Assembly (NCBI GenBank): GCA_004293905.1
Contig: RDZE01000031.1
Span: forward strand, 41,430 to 105,429
Length of the DNA stretch: 64,000 bases
Source of the DNA: Cytophagales bacterium
Lineage (GTDB): Bacteria; Bacteroidota; Bacteroidia; Cytophagales; Microscillaceae
Direction of reading: 5' to 3'
Shown here: positions 34,734 to 43,163 of the stretch, one piece after another
Layout of the letters: each line of letters begins with the position of its first letter
Numbering within the stretch: the first letter of the stretch is position 1
Translations under genes and position numbers: made by a program
Notes under the pieces: model-generated
Database searches by the model: none
The model's input: the letters and a program-made list of their open reading frames with translations, nothing else
What the model was told of the DNA's origin: nothing

Positions 34734-37622
34734 TTATTTCATGAATTGATCAAATGTGATAGAGAAGTACCAAAGTTTTCCTACGAAAGGACCACCGAAG
34801 TTAGTAACATACTCATCACCCAATACGTTTTGACCACCTACTTTGAACATTGTTTTCAAAGATTTCACTCTGTAGTTCAATTGTACGTCTAATACGCCAT
34901 ATTCTTTTACATAGCCACTTGCGAAAGCCGATTGCCACAAGAAGCCTTCTTGCCAACGATAGTTGATGTCGAAGCCTAAGTTGTCAATGATTTCGCGGTT
35001 AGATACGCCCAAAGTAAAGCGGTTTTGAGGTGTATTGAAGCCTACCTCAAAAGTAGGGTTGTTTGCTACATTGGCAGTGAAATCGGCATAAGAGTAAGTA
35101 CCGCTAAGTAAGAAATCGCCTACTTTATAGCTCAAACCTAAACCAACACCTTGTGAATTGATAGGTACATCAGCATTTACATAAGGGCGGAAAGCTGTAC
35201 CACCTGTTGCAGTTGCGCCAGTACCTGTACGAGCTGTCCAAGAACCTGTTGCGTTGGTTACTCCTATTAAAGAAGGGTCAGAACCTGCCACTCTTGGATA
35301 GATAGTTTGTGCAGTGATGAAGTTAGTATAGCTTGTGTAGTAGTAGTTCAAATCTATCATTAGTTTATTGTCTAATAATAAACCTTTGTAGCCTACTTCA
35401 AATGTTTGTAATTGCTCAGGTTGTAAGAAGCGAATGTTTAATTGATTGCCTAAGGCATCTACTGCGCCTCCATTGTGTAAGCCATAACGAGCAGCATTGC
35501 TTTCTGCACTACCTAACAAGATACCTGTACTTGAAGGGAACAAAATAAATTGTGCTTGTGTATCAGGATTACGGAAACCTGTTTGGTATGAGGTACGGAA
35601 GTTGTGTTGGCGGTCAGCACCTGCTGAGAATACTACTGATGCACGAGGCGAGAAGATAGCATCGAAGTTTTGGTTTTTATCACCACGTGCCGATACAGTA
35701 ACTTTCAAACGATCATCTACGAATTTTTTAGAGAGTTGGATAAACCCACCGAATTCATCAATAGTAATGCGGCGGAAGTTGCCATTTCCTTCTAAGTTTT
35801 CATTATACACTGTATTGTCAGAATATAAATCGTAGCGGCGGAAGTTACCTCCTACCAAGATATCTATTGCATCACCTGTAATTTCATTGAAATTATAGCT
35901 AAATTCTGCATGGTACAGACGAGAGTCATTGATGAAGCCTGCACCTGAGGGGCTACGTTTGAACAAGTCGTTACGTACTGCCAAAGAACGTTCTTTGATT
36001 TGGTCAGTTGTAAGTGCATTGCGGCTTGCATCAGCAGCAGCACGTGCGAACGCGTGCGCAGCTTGGTATTGAGCGGCTGTAGGAGCTACACCTGCACCTA
36101 ATAAAGGAGCTATTGCACCTACTGTATTGAGGTATCCGAAGAATTGCTGTCCATAAGTAGGTAACCAAGCAGTAGAAGTAGGGCTAAGACGCTCATTCAT
36201 GAAAGCACCTAAGGCAGAGAGGTTGTAGCTATCGCCATCGTCTGAGAGAGTTGCATAACCACGAACGAAGAAGTTAGAGCCTTTGAGTTCTAATTTGTGG
36301 AATTGTTGTTTGAAACCACGAATGGCATAACGCTCGCCACCTTGGTATACACCTGAACCTGTACCAAAACGATAAGCATAACTTACTTCTAATTTCTCAT
36401 TGATGCGGTAGTGCAATGCTACATCACCTTTGATAGAGCGTGCATCAAAACCATCTAAGATTTGCTCTTCGCGGAAACCTGTTCTATTGACAGATTGACC
36501 TGAAAATAAAGTTGCAAGGCGAGTTTGTGCCAATGCCGTGTTACCCCCTAATAATGCTGCTACTGTAGGCGTGAAAGCAGGTACTAAAGCCAACATAGGG
36601 ATATTGGTTTCATCTCCGTAGGTATTTAGACCATCAAAATTAGGTGCGCCTACTACAGGAGATACGAAATTAGGATTTGTCAAATCGGCATAAGTAGTGC
36701 GGTATGTAGTGTAGTCATTTGCTCTCCAATCGTCAGCATCTAACACTGAAAAGTTGATTTTGAATGCAAATTTATTATTGAATGCTTTTGCATAACGTAC
36801 TGAAGCACCTAAGTAAGGTTGTGTGCCCATAGCAGTTGCGCCAGGTCCAGCGGTGATGGAGTTAGTAAAACCACCTTTTACATTGACACTTAGTCCTTGG
36901 TACTCGAAGGGGCTTTTAGAGTTCATCAATAAGATACCATTGAAAGCATTAGGACCATAAAGAGCAGAAGCTGCACCAGGCACTAATTCTACACTTTCCA
37001 CATCTAACTCAGAGATACCTGTGATGTTCCCTGCGGGGAAATTCAAAAGGGGGTCTGCGTTGTCCATTCCATCTATCAACTGCACGAAACGTGTGTTGGC
37101 GATGGTTGCAAAACCACGTGTATTTACAGAGGTAATTGTTAAGCTACCAGAGTTGGTGTGTACCCCTTTCATTTTAGAGATTTGGTCGTAGAAATCAGCA
37201 GATGCAGTTTGTTGGATACCAATGATGTCCATTTTTTCAACTGTTACGGGTGATTCTAAGATACGCTCTTCTACGCGTGATGCACCGATTACGATGTCGT
37301 TCATCATGTTGCTTTGCACAGGAAGTTGTACTGAAATTCCTGATTGACTTCCAGAGATGTCTACGCTTACGGCTTCATAGCCTACGCTCGATACCACTAA
37401 TTGGAAAGGAGGGTTTGTGCGTGTTGCTAATGAAAAATTCCCGTTGACATCGGTGATTGTTCCTGTTACAGTTCCTGCGATGGTAACATTGACCCCTACT
37501 AAGGGTTCGCCTGTTTCACCATCAGTTACCGTCCCAGAAAGGGTGGTTTGTGCATAAGTATAGGCACTTACTAAAAGTAAGAACACTATACTCATCAAGA
37601 AGCGAGATAATACATGTTTCAT
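34734..37622 (-). CDS. TonB-dependent outer-membrane receptor with carboxypeptidase-regulatory-like domain
   Basis: A 962-residue receptor. Parts in order: signal peptide (about 1-24), carboxypeptidase-D-regulatory-like domain (about 27-110; TLSGTVTDGETGEPLVGVNV, then ITDVNGNFSLATRTNP), plug domain (about 120-240; VEERILESPVTVEKMD, ELVPGAASALYGPNAFNG) and a beta-barrel ending in a C-terminal aromatic strand (KLWYFSITFDQFMK). It imports a ligand through the outer membrane with TonB-ExbBD energy. There is no SusD partner, so a polysaccharide locus is unlikely. The ligand is unknown. It has its own -7 element (37697-37704) and terminator. Confidence 0.93.
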   Translation of the reverse strand: MKHVLSRFLMSIVFLLLVSAYTYAQTTLSGTVTDGETGEPLVGVNVTIAGTVTGTITDVNGNFSLATRTNPPFQLVVSSVGYEAVSVDISGSQSGISVQLPVQSNMMNDIVIGASRVEERILESPVTVEKMDIIGIQQTASADFYDQISKMKGVHTNSGSLTITSVNTRGFATIANTRFVQLIDGMDNADPLLNFPAGNITGISELDVESVELVPGAASALYGPNAFNGILLMNSKSPFEYQGLSVNVKGGFTNSITAGPGATAMGTQPYLGASVRYAKAFNNKFAFKINFSVLDADDWRANDYTTYRTTYADLTNPNFVSPVVGAPNFDGLNTYGDETNIPMLALVPAFTPTVAALLGGNTALAQTRLATLFSGQSVNRTGFREEQILDGFDARSIKGDVALHYRINEKLEVSYAYRFGTGSGVYQGGERYAIRGFKQQFHKLELKGSNFFVRGYATLSDDGDSYNLSALGAFMNERLSPTSTAWLPTYGQQFFGYLNTVGAIAPLLGAGVAPTAAQYQAAHAFARAAADASRNALTTDQIKERSLAVRNDLFKRSPSGAGFINDSRLYHAEFSYNFNEITGDAIDILVGGNFRRYDLYSDNTVYNENLEGNGNFRRITIDEFGGFIQLSKKFVDDRLKVTVSARGDKNQNFDAIFSPRASVVFSAGADRQHNFRTSYQTGFRNPDTQAQFILFPSSTGILLGSAESNAARYGLHNGGAVDALGNQLNIRFLQPEQLQTFEVGYKGLLLDNKLMIDLNYYYTSYTNFITAQTIYPRVAGSDPSLIGVTNATGSWTARTGTGATATGGTAFRPYVNADVPINSQGVGLGLSYKVGDFLLSGTYSYADFTANVANNPTFEVGFNTPQNRFTLGVSNREIIDNLGFDINYRWQEGFLWQSAFASGYVKEYGVLDVQLNYRVKSLKTMFKVGGQNVLGDEYVTNFGGPFVGKLWYFSITFDQFMK

Positions 37623-37696
37623 AGTGTACTGAATAGTATTTAAGGATTGTAATAAAAAATTAAATGGTTATTTCGAGTTTGTGATTAAAACCAAAG

Positions 37697-37704
37697 CAAA
37701 GATA
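37697..37704 (-). promoter_or_regulatory. -7 element for the TonB-dependent receptor gene
   Basis: Minus-strand TATCTTTG, an exact TAnnTTTG match, lies about 75 bp upstream of the receptor ATG. Confidence 0.6.
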
Positions 37705-37805
37705 AGAAAAATTTAAAAAATAATAAAAAAAGTGATATTTTATTTTTTCAACACTGCTTTTAGGCTTCTTTTTTATTGTTTTTTGTGTTAAATTGACTTA
37801 TTATA

Positions 37806-37837
37806 AAAAAAGGGGCACTAAATCAGTGTCCCTTTTG
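37806..37837 (-). terminator. Rho-independent terminator of ccoG
   Basis: On the minus strand an 8-bp stem (37825-37832 with 37812-37819, one G-T pair, 5-nt loop) extended by A-T pairs runs into a T-rich tail, about 50 bp after the ccoG stop. Confidence 0.75.
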
Positions 37838-37884
37838 TGTAGATTGGTTAGGTTTTGTAGATTGGTTTGGTTGATTTATTTATT

Positions 37885-39294
37885 TCAATTGCCTAAGAAG
37901 TTGGTTGGTACGGTTTCGAGGTATTTATCTCCTGCCCATACTTCTATGAGCAGTTTTGTTTTTACTCCCTTGACAGATTCGCGTGGTAGTTCTATGATAA
38001 AAGAGCCATGGGTGGTTTGGTCTTTCTCGAGTAGTATTACATTGCCTCCTGCAATATTGATTTTACCTTTGGTGTCTTTGAGTTTTAGGGTAATAGGTAT
38101 TTGTTCAAAGGTTTTATTGGCTATTTGGAAATTGTATACATTCGTAAGGTTTCCATTAGGGAGTTCGCGGTAGAGGGTGCCCGGCACGCGGAGTATGACA
38201 GTTTCTACTTCTGTGCGTTTTAGCATAAGAAATATATCTAAGCTTATCAGTGCTAAAAGTACTAATGAGTAGCCTATGATGCGTGGTGTGAGTCGGAATT
38301 TTTCGCCTTTTTGTATATTATTGTAAGAGGCGTAGCGAATGAGTCCTTTGGGTTTTTCTACTTTTTCCATTACTTCGTCGCAGGCATCAATACAAGCAGT
38401 ACAATTTACGCACTCAAGTTGAGTTCCGTTTCTGATGTCTATACCTGTGGGGCATACTTGTACGCAGAGTTTACAATCTATACAATCGCCTTGTTTGTTT
38501 GTAGTTTCAACGCCTTTTTTAATTTTCCCTCGGGGCTCGCCACGTAGGTTATCATAACTTATTACTATAGAGTCTTTACTCAGCAGTACGCCTTGCAAAC
38601 GACCATAAGGGCATACGGCAATACAGGCTTGTTCGCGGAGATAGGCAAAAACGCCATAGAACAAAAAGGTGAAAAAGGATAAGCCTAAAAAGCCTGCCCA
38701 ATTTTCGGTAGGGGGTTTTGAGATGATTTCTATAGTCTTTTCAACGCTGATGAGGTATGCCATTGCGGTATGTGCAATGACTATAGAAAAAATTATAAAG
38801 ATAATTTGTTTGGCAGTTTTTCGGAGTATTTTGTCTGTGTCCCAAGGTCTTGCATTGAGTTTTCTTTGCTGTGAGGCATCTCCTTCTATCCAATATTCTA
38901 TTTTTCGGAATACCATTTCCATGAATAGGGTTTGTGGGCATGCCCAACCACACCAAAGCCTTCCAAAAATGACGGTAAATAAAATAACAAAAACAAACAT
39001 TGTAATGAGTGCTAAGGCTACTAAGTGGAAATCTTGGGGTAGGAATAGGTTTCCGAAGAGGATAAATTTTCGTTCAAAGATATTGAACATAAGGAAAGGT
39101 CGATTGTTCAGTTGTAAGAAAGGTCCTACAAAAAACAGTGTTAGTAAGAATATGCTAAACCATATTCGTTTTGTATGAAAACTTCCTTTGGGTTTTTTAG
39201 GGTATACCCAAAGACGTTTTCCTTTGCTATCTACGGTTGCAATGCTATCACGATATTCTTCTTCATCGAGATAGATTTCTTCTATGGTATTCAT
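37885..39294 (-). CDS. ccoG: Cytochrome c oxidase accessory protein CcoG (RdxA/FixG family)
   Basis: A 469-residue membrane ferredoxin-like protein needed for copper insertion during cbb3 oxidase assembly. Features in order: N-terminal membrane helices, GRLWCGWACPQTLFMEMVF, CIAVCPYGRLQG, two 4Fe-4S motifs (CKLCVQVCPTGIDIRNG and CVNCTACIDACDEVM) near residues 270-305, another helix near 330-350, and a C-terminal Ig-like periplasmic domain. No cco structural genes are in the window. Minus-strand TAAATTTG at 39327-39334 is a likely -7 element. Confidence 0.94.
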   Translation of the reverse strand: MNTIEEIYLDEEEYRDSIATVDSKGKRLWVYPKKPKGSFHTKRIWFSIFLLTLFFVGPFLQLNNRPFLMFNIFERKFILFGNLFLPQDFHLVALALITMFVFVILFTVIFGRLWCGWACPQTLFMEMVFRKIEYWIEGDASQQRKLNARPWDTDKILRKTAKQIIFIIFSIVIAHTAMAYLISVEKTIEIISKPPTENWAGFLGLSFFTFLFYGVFAYLREQACIAVCPYGRLQGVLLSKDSIVISYDNLRGEPRGKIKKGVETTNKQGDCIDCKLCVQVCPTGIDIRNGTQLECVNCTACIDACDEVMEKVEKPKGLIRYASYNNIQKGEKFRLTPRIIGYSLVLLALISLDIFLMLKRTEVETVILRVPGTLYRELPNGNLTNVYNFQIANKTFEQIPITLKLKDTKGKINIAGGNVILLEKDQTTHGSFIIELPRESVKGVKTKLLIEVWAGDKYLETVPTNFLGN

Positions 39295-39326
39295 GCTAAA
39301 TTTGAATTGATAATGACTGATGCTTA

Positions 39327-39334
39327 CAAATTTA
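39327..39334 (-). promoter_or_regulatory. -7 element for ccoG
   Basis: Minus-strand TAAATTTG matches TAnnTTTG and lies 33 bp before the ccoG ATG, between ccoG and the small lipoprotein gene. Confidence 0.5.
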
Positions 39335-39381
39335 GCGTGATGGCACGATGAATAAAATGATATTTGTCAGTTGCTACTTTT

Positions 39382-39618
39382 TTATTTTGCTTTTTTTGTT
39401 TTTTTATTTTCTACATAGTCCATTTCACAAACGGGGCATTTTCCGGGCTTTTCGCTGCCACTTCCTTCGCAGTGCATAGGGCATACGTACATAGATGCGT
39501 ATTCTTTGCTTGTGGAGTCTATTTTTTTAGCTTCTTTTTTTTCGTGATTATGACTTTGGTTGCCTCCGCAGGCTGTCCAAGTAAATGCACAAAGTAAGAT
39601 AAGGAGATTTTTTTTCAT
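39382..39618 (-). CDS. Small lipoprotein with heavy-metal-binding (HMBD/YHS-like) motif
   Basis: A 78-residue lipoprotein. The signal peptide ends with a lipobox-like TWTAC, followed by a His-rich stretch (NQSHNHEKKEAKK). The core YVCPMHCEGSGSEKPGKCP and then VCEMDYVE matches the short metal-binding domain found in CusB-like efflux adaptors and P-type ATPases (YTCPMHP...PGKCPKCGM). It probably binds Cu or Zn in the periplasm. It starts 15 bp after the nSTAND gene stop and could be read from that message; on the other side is ccoG, a copper-linked gene, which may be the functional neighbour. Confidence 0.8.
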   Translation of the reverse strand: MKKNLLILLCAFTWTACGGNQSHNHEKKEAKKIDSTSKEYASMYVCPMHCEGSGSEKPGKCPVCEMDYVENKKTKKAK

Positions 39619-39633
39619 ATAACTTTATTGTTA

Positions 39634-42600
39634 TTAAGGTTTATGTATTCTTCCTGAGTTTAAGAATGTTTCAAGGTTGTACCAAACGATGAGGTTATTG
39701 TCTTTGCCTCCGCTGATGATGTATTTTCCATCGGGGGAAAAACAAACTGCGTTAATGCTCCTTGTGTTTCCGCTGAGTGTAAAGAGCTCTTTTCCGTTGA
39801 AGTCCCATATTCTGATGGTCATGTCGCTACTTCCTGTAGCTACATATTTGCCATCTAATGAGAATGCCGTACAAGTAACGGGTGCTTCATGTCCACGAAG
39901 ATTGCTGATGGCAATTTCTTTTTTCATGTCCCAAATTTTAGCAGTATTGTCTTCTCTGCCTACGATGAGGTAGTTGCCTTTGGTATCGATGGCACCTGCA
40001 TTGTAGAATTGTGGTAGTTCTGTATTGTAGGCTTCGGAGTTTTCAAAGTCTTTCATGTCATTGGCTTTTCCTGCTTTGATAGTAACACTTGCGATGACTA
40101 CCGTGCCATTATCGCTCATGAGTACTACTTTTGAGCCATCGTCCCATGACTTTATCACTTTGCCTGTTTTTGCGTCTAATAATACGCTTTTGGTTTCAGC
40201 TCCTACTAATATTTGGTTTCCATCGGGTGTAAAGTGTGCTGTATACAGGTGTTCGGAGTCTGCGGGTCGCCAAGTTTGTATGTTTTGCCCTTTAAGATTC
40301 CATAGTTTGAGATTACCATCTTGGCTACAGGTGATGAATTGGGCACTATTGGGGTGAAAATTAATGGAGAGTATATTGTCATCGTGTGCATTCTCTATGG
40401 ATAGGAGATTTTGTCCATTGTTTTTCCATATTTTAATGGTAGCGTCTTCGCTTGTTGATGCAAAATATTTTCCATCTCTGGAAGCATCTACAGCAGTAAT
40501 GGGTGCTTTGTGCCCTTTGATGACAAGGCGTTGAAATCCTTTAAGATTCCAAAAGAGCATTCTTTTATCCATACTGCTTGTGAATACATAGTCGCCTGTT
40601 TTATCGAAGGCTACGGCGGTTACTTTATCGGTATGTCCTTTGAAATTTTTGATGGCTTTTCCGTTCAGAGCCCAAAGTATGGCTTCGTTGTCGTTAGAGG
40701 CAGTTAAAATACTTTTTCCATCGGGCGAGAATACAGCCATATTGACTTCGGCGGAGTGCCCTCTGAAGATTTGCTCTTCTACAAAGTCATTGGTAAGGAT
40801 ATTCCATTTGGTTACGCGTTTGTCTTGGCTTGCGCTAAGGAGGTAGTTGCCTGTGGGGTGAAAATCGAGGTAACTGACGATGGCTAAACCATCGGAGTCG
40901 ACTTCGGTTTCGGAGAGGAAATTGCCAGTACTACTCCATAGTTGTAGGTTAGCGGTAGAGAAATCTTCGTAGGAGGCAGAGGCTACTTTTTTCCCATCTT
41001 TTGAAACTGCTATAGCTGAAATGTGTAAAAAATTTCCTGTTTTTCTTTCTAATTGTTTTTCTCTGATGCCATTGAGGTTGTATTTCCAGATGGCGGCAGT
41101 TCTATTTACACCATTGTCTACGTTGAAAGCTACAAAGATAGACACACCATCGGGGCTACAAACCAACCCTGCGAGTTTGGAATCGAGTCCTAATTTGATG
41201 ATTTCAGTACCGTTGCTTTTAGTATTTTTGATGTTGTATTTGAGTATTCTTGCTCTTTTGCCATCTGTATTTACAAAAGTTCCACCTGCTACAAATTGTT
41301 GGCTATCCATTGTAAAACTTACATAGGCGAATTTCATTCCGTCTTCTTTGAATGTTTGTATTTTAACACCTTTTTCATTCCAAAGTACTAATTTACCTGT
41401 GGCATCGGCTGTAACAATCCATTTCCCATCGGGTGAAACAGTCATAGTGCTAATACCTTCTTCGTGTGCATTGGTACATACTTTTTCATAAAAGCTATTA
41501 TCGTCTAAAATATTACTTCTGATAAGCCAAAGTGAGGATTTATCTATGTTATCAGGCATTGTTTGTATGGCTTTTTGAATGAGCCAAAGTGCATTGGTAG
41601 GGTCTTGTCGTTGTAGTTGTAATGCTTTTGCGGCTAAATTGTTGGCGGTATCTTGCCTTGCTAAGATGTCTTTTTGAGATATTACACTTGTTCTTAGGTT
41701 ATTAACAAGAATAATTACCACAAGCATAATAACAAATATAATGAGAGCTGCTCCTCCTCCGATGGCGAATCGGCGTGCATATATTAACTTTTCTTTCCTT
41801 TCTTGTTCGGCGAGGCGTTTCATTTCTAATTTTTCTTTTAGAAAATGCTCTTCCGATTTGCGGTTCGTTTTGGCTTTCAGTATAGGTGCTACGAGGCTAT
41901 CGTGCGAGAGTTCGTAGTTGAAGCCATCTCCTTCGGGGCTTGGTTCGGCGCGTAGTAAGTGAGCATCTACCAGTTCTTGTAATAATTCTGGCGATATTTT
42001 ATACATTCTTCTTATTTGCCCTTCGTAGAGGCTGATGCGTCTTTGTTCTTCTTCGAAGATGAGTCCTTCTTCAATCAAAACTCGGGCATATTCTTGGTCT
42101 TTGGGTTCTTTGATGCGTGCGATTTGGTTTTGATAGTAGTTTTGGTATACATCTTTGAGGTCTCCGATGTCGTCTACTTCTACAAAATCGTCTTGTTTGC
42201 TCATAACGATGTCCTCTTCTATGTGTTGACACAGCACTTGTAGTTGGAAGGATTCTATGTCTTTGGTATCGTTTTGGGTGAGGTAGTCTAATATTTTTTC
42301 TAATGCTTCGGGGCTATAGTAAAAAGGTTCGGAGATGTAGCTTTCGTCTTTTTTTCGTGCGGGTCTGATGATGGCTGTAGTTGCTTTTTCGCGTGTGAGG
42401 GGTTGTAGCTCGTAGCAGTTTCGTAGTATATTGGGTAGGTGAGTGGTAAGACGATTGAGGAAGTTGAGTTTATCGGCTCTGATGGAGAATAGTATTTTTA
42501 TCTCTAAGGGTTCGTCTAAGAAATTGAGTTCATCTTCTGAAAGTAGTTCAGGATTTTCGTATAATTTTCTTTTAAAAGAGCGTTTGAAATCTCTTGGGGT

Positions 42601-43146
42601 AGTTTGGTTGAGAAGTTCGGCGATGGTTTCGGCAAAATGTTGTTCTCCTTCGGGGTACGTAAAGAGTTCTTCAAATTGGTCGAAGATGAGTAGTAATGTT
42701 TTTTTGCTATTGGGTTCTTTTTGTTTGTGAAGTAATTGGACGCTTTTGAGCATTTGCCATACAGTAACGTCGCTATCATCTATTTTGAGTAAAAAATTAT
42801 CGATGTCGTAAGAATAGATTCCTTTGTCGGTGTAGTATTTGTCTATGGCTAATGCCAATCTTTCTTTGAAGATGGGCATAATTTCGTTGTAAGTTTGATT
42901 GATTTCGGCGTAGCTATTCAGCCTGATGGTGAAGGGTATGTACTCGTTTTCTTCTATGAGTTTAGGTACTACGCCTGCATTGATGAGAGAACTTTTGCCC
43001 ATTCCAGAGCGAGAGCAAAGGACTACTAATTTTTCAACGTTGATGAACTTAGCTACCTCGAGAATATCTTGGTCGCGCCCGAAGAACATTTTTTTGTCTT
43101 CTACGCTAAAGGGGCGTGAGCCGGGGTATCTGTATTGTTTTGCCAT
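39634..43146 (-). CDS. nSTAND-type ATPase with transmembrane helix and WD40 repeats
   Basis: A 1170-residue protein. Residues about 7-430 form an nSTAND1-type NTPase: entry motif YPGSRPFSVEDKKMFFGRD, P-loop CSRSGMGKSS (44-53), Walker B LLLIFDQFEE (151-160), sensor-like FSIRADKLNFL (220-230) and a closing ELSHDSLVAPIL (412-423). A charged helix and one membrane helix (about 461-484) follow. From about 555 to the end there are roughly fourteen WD40 repeats (for example LVLWNEKG, LKLWNLKG, IRIWDFNG), enough for two propellers. STAND ATPases act as switches that oligomerise on sensing a trigger. It lies 17 bp after the SIR2-like gene. It lacks a recognisable effector domain of its own. Confidence 0.88.
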   Translation of the reverse strand: MAKQYRYPGSRPFSVEDKKMFFGRDQDILEVAKFINVEKLVVLCSRSGMGKSSLINAGVVPKLIEENEYIPFTIRLNSYAEINQTYNEIMPIFKERLALAIDKYYTDKGIYSYDIDNFLLKIDDSDVTVWQMLKSVQLLHKQKEPNSKKTLLLIFDQFEELFTYPEGEQHFAETIAELLNQTTPRDFKRSFKRKLYENPELLSEDELNFLDEPLEIKILFSIRADKLNFLNRLTTHLPNILRNCYELQPLTREKATTAIIRPARKKDESYISEPFYYSPEALEKILDYLTQNDTKDIESFQLQVLCQHIEEDIVMSKQDDFVEVDDIGDLKDVYQNYYQNQIARIKEPKDQEYARVLIEEGLIFEEEQRRISLYEGQIRRMYKISPELLQELVDAHLLRAEPSPEGDGFNYELSHDSLVAPILKAKTNRKSEEHFLKEKLEMKRLAEQERKEKLIYARRFAIGGGAALIIFVIMLVVIILVNNLRTSVISQKDILARQDTANNLAAKALQLQRQDPTNALWLIQKAIQTMPDNIDKSSLWLIRSNILDDNSFYEKVCTNAHEEGISTMTVSPDGKWIVTADATGKLVLWNEKGVKIQTFKEDGMKFAYVSFTMDSQQFVAGGTFVNTDGKRARILKYNIKNTKSNGTEIIKLGLDSKLAGLVCSPDGVSIFVAFNVDNGVNRTAAIWKYNLNGIREKQLERKTGNFLHISAIAVSKDGKKVASASYEDFSTANLQLWSSTGNFLSETEVDSDGLAIVSYLDFHPTGNYLLSASQDKRVTKWNILTNDFVEEQIFRGHSAEVNMAVFSPDGKSILTASNDNEAILWALNGKAIKNFKGHTDKVTAVAFDKTGDYVFTSSMDKRMLFWNLKGFQRLVIKGHKAPITAVDASRDGKYFASTSEDATIKIWKNNGQNLLSIENAHDDNILSINFHPNSAQFITCSQDGNLKLWNLKGQNIQTWRPADSEHLYTAHFTPDGNQILVGAETKSVLLDAKTGKVIKSWDDGSKVVLMSDNGTVVIASVTIKAGKANDMKDFENSEAYNTELPQFYNAGAIDTKGNYLIVGREDNTAKIWDMKKEIAISNLRGHEAPVTCTAFSLDGKYVATGSSDMTIRIWDFNGKELFTLSGNTRSINAVCFSPDGKYIISGGKDNNLIVWYNLETFLNSGRIHKP

Positions 43147-43163
43147 TTTGCTATGTCCGTTTT

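Noticed and set aside
34734..37622. Polysaccharide utilisation locus (SusC)
   Set aside because: No SusD, glycosidase or sensor genes are adjacent, and the receptor is flanked by unrelated genes with its own terminator.
37623..37884. Possible small gene or ncRNA in the 262-bp gap before the TonB-receptor gene
   Set aside because: The gap is accounted for by the ccoG terminator and the receptor promoter; no open frame or folded RNA family was recognised.
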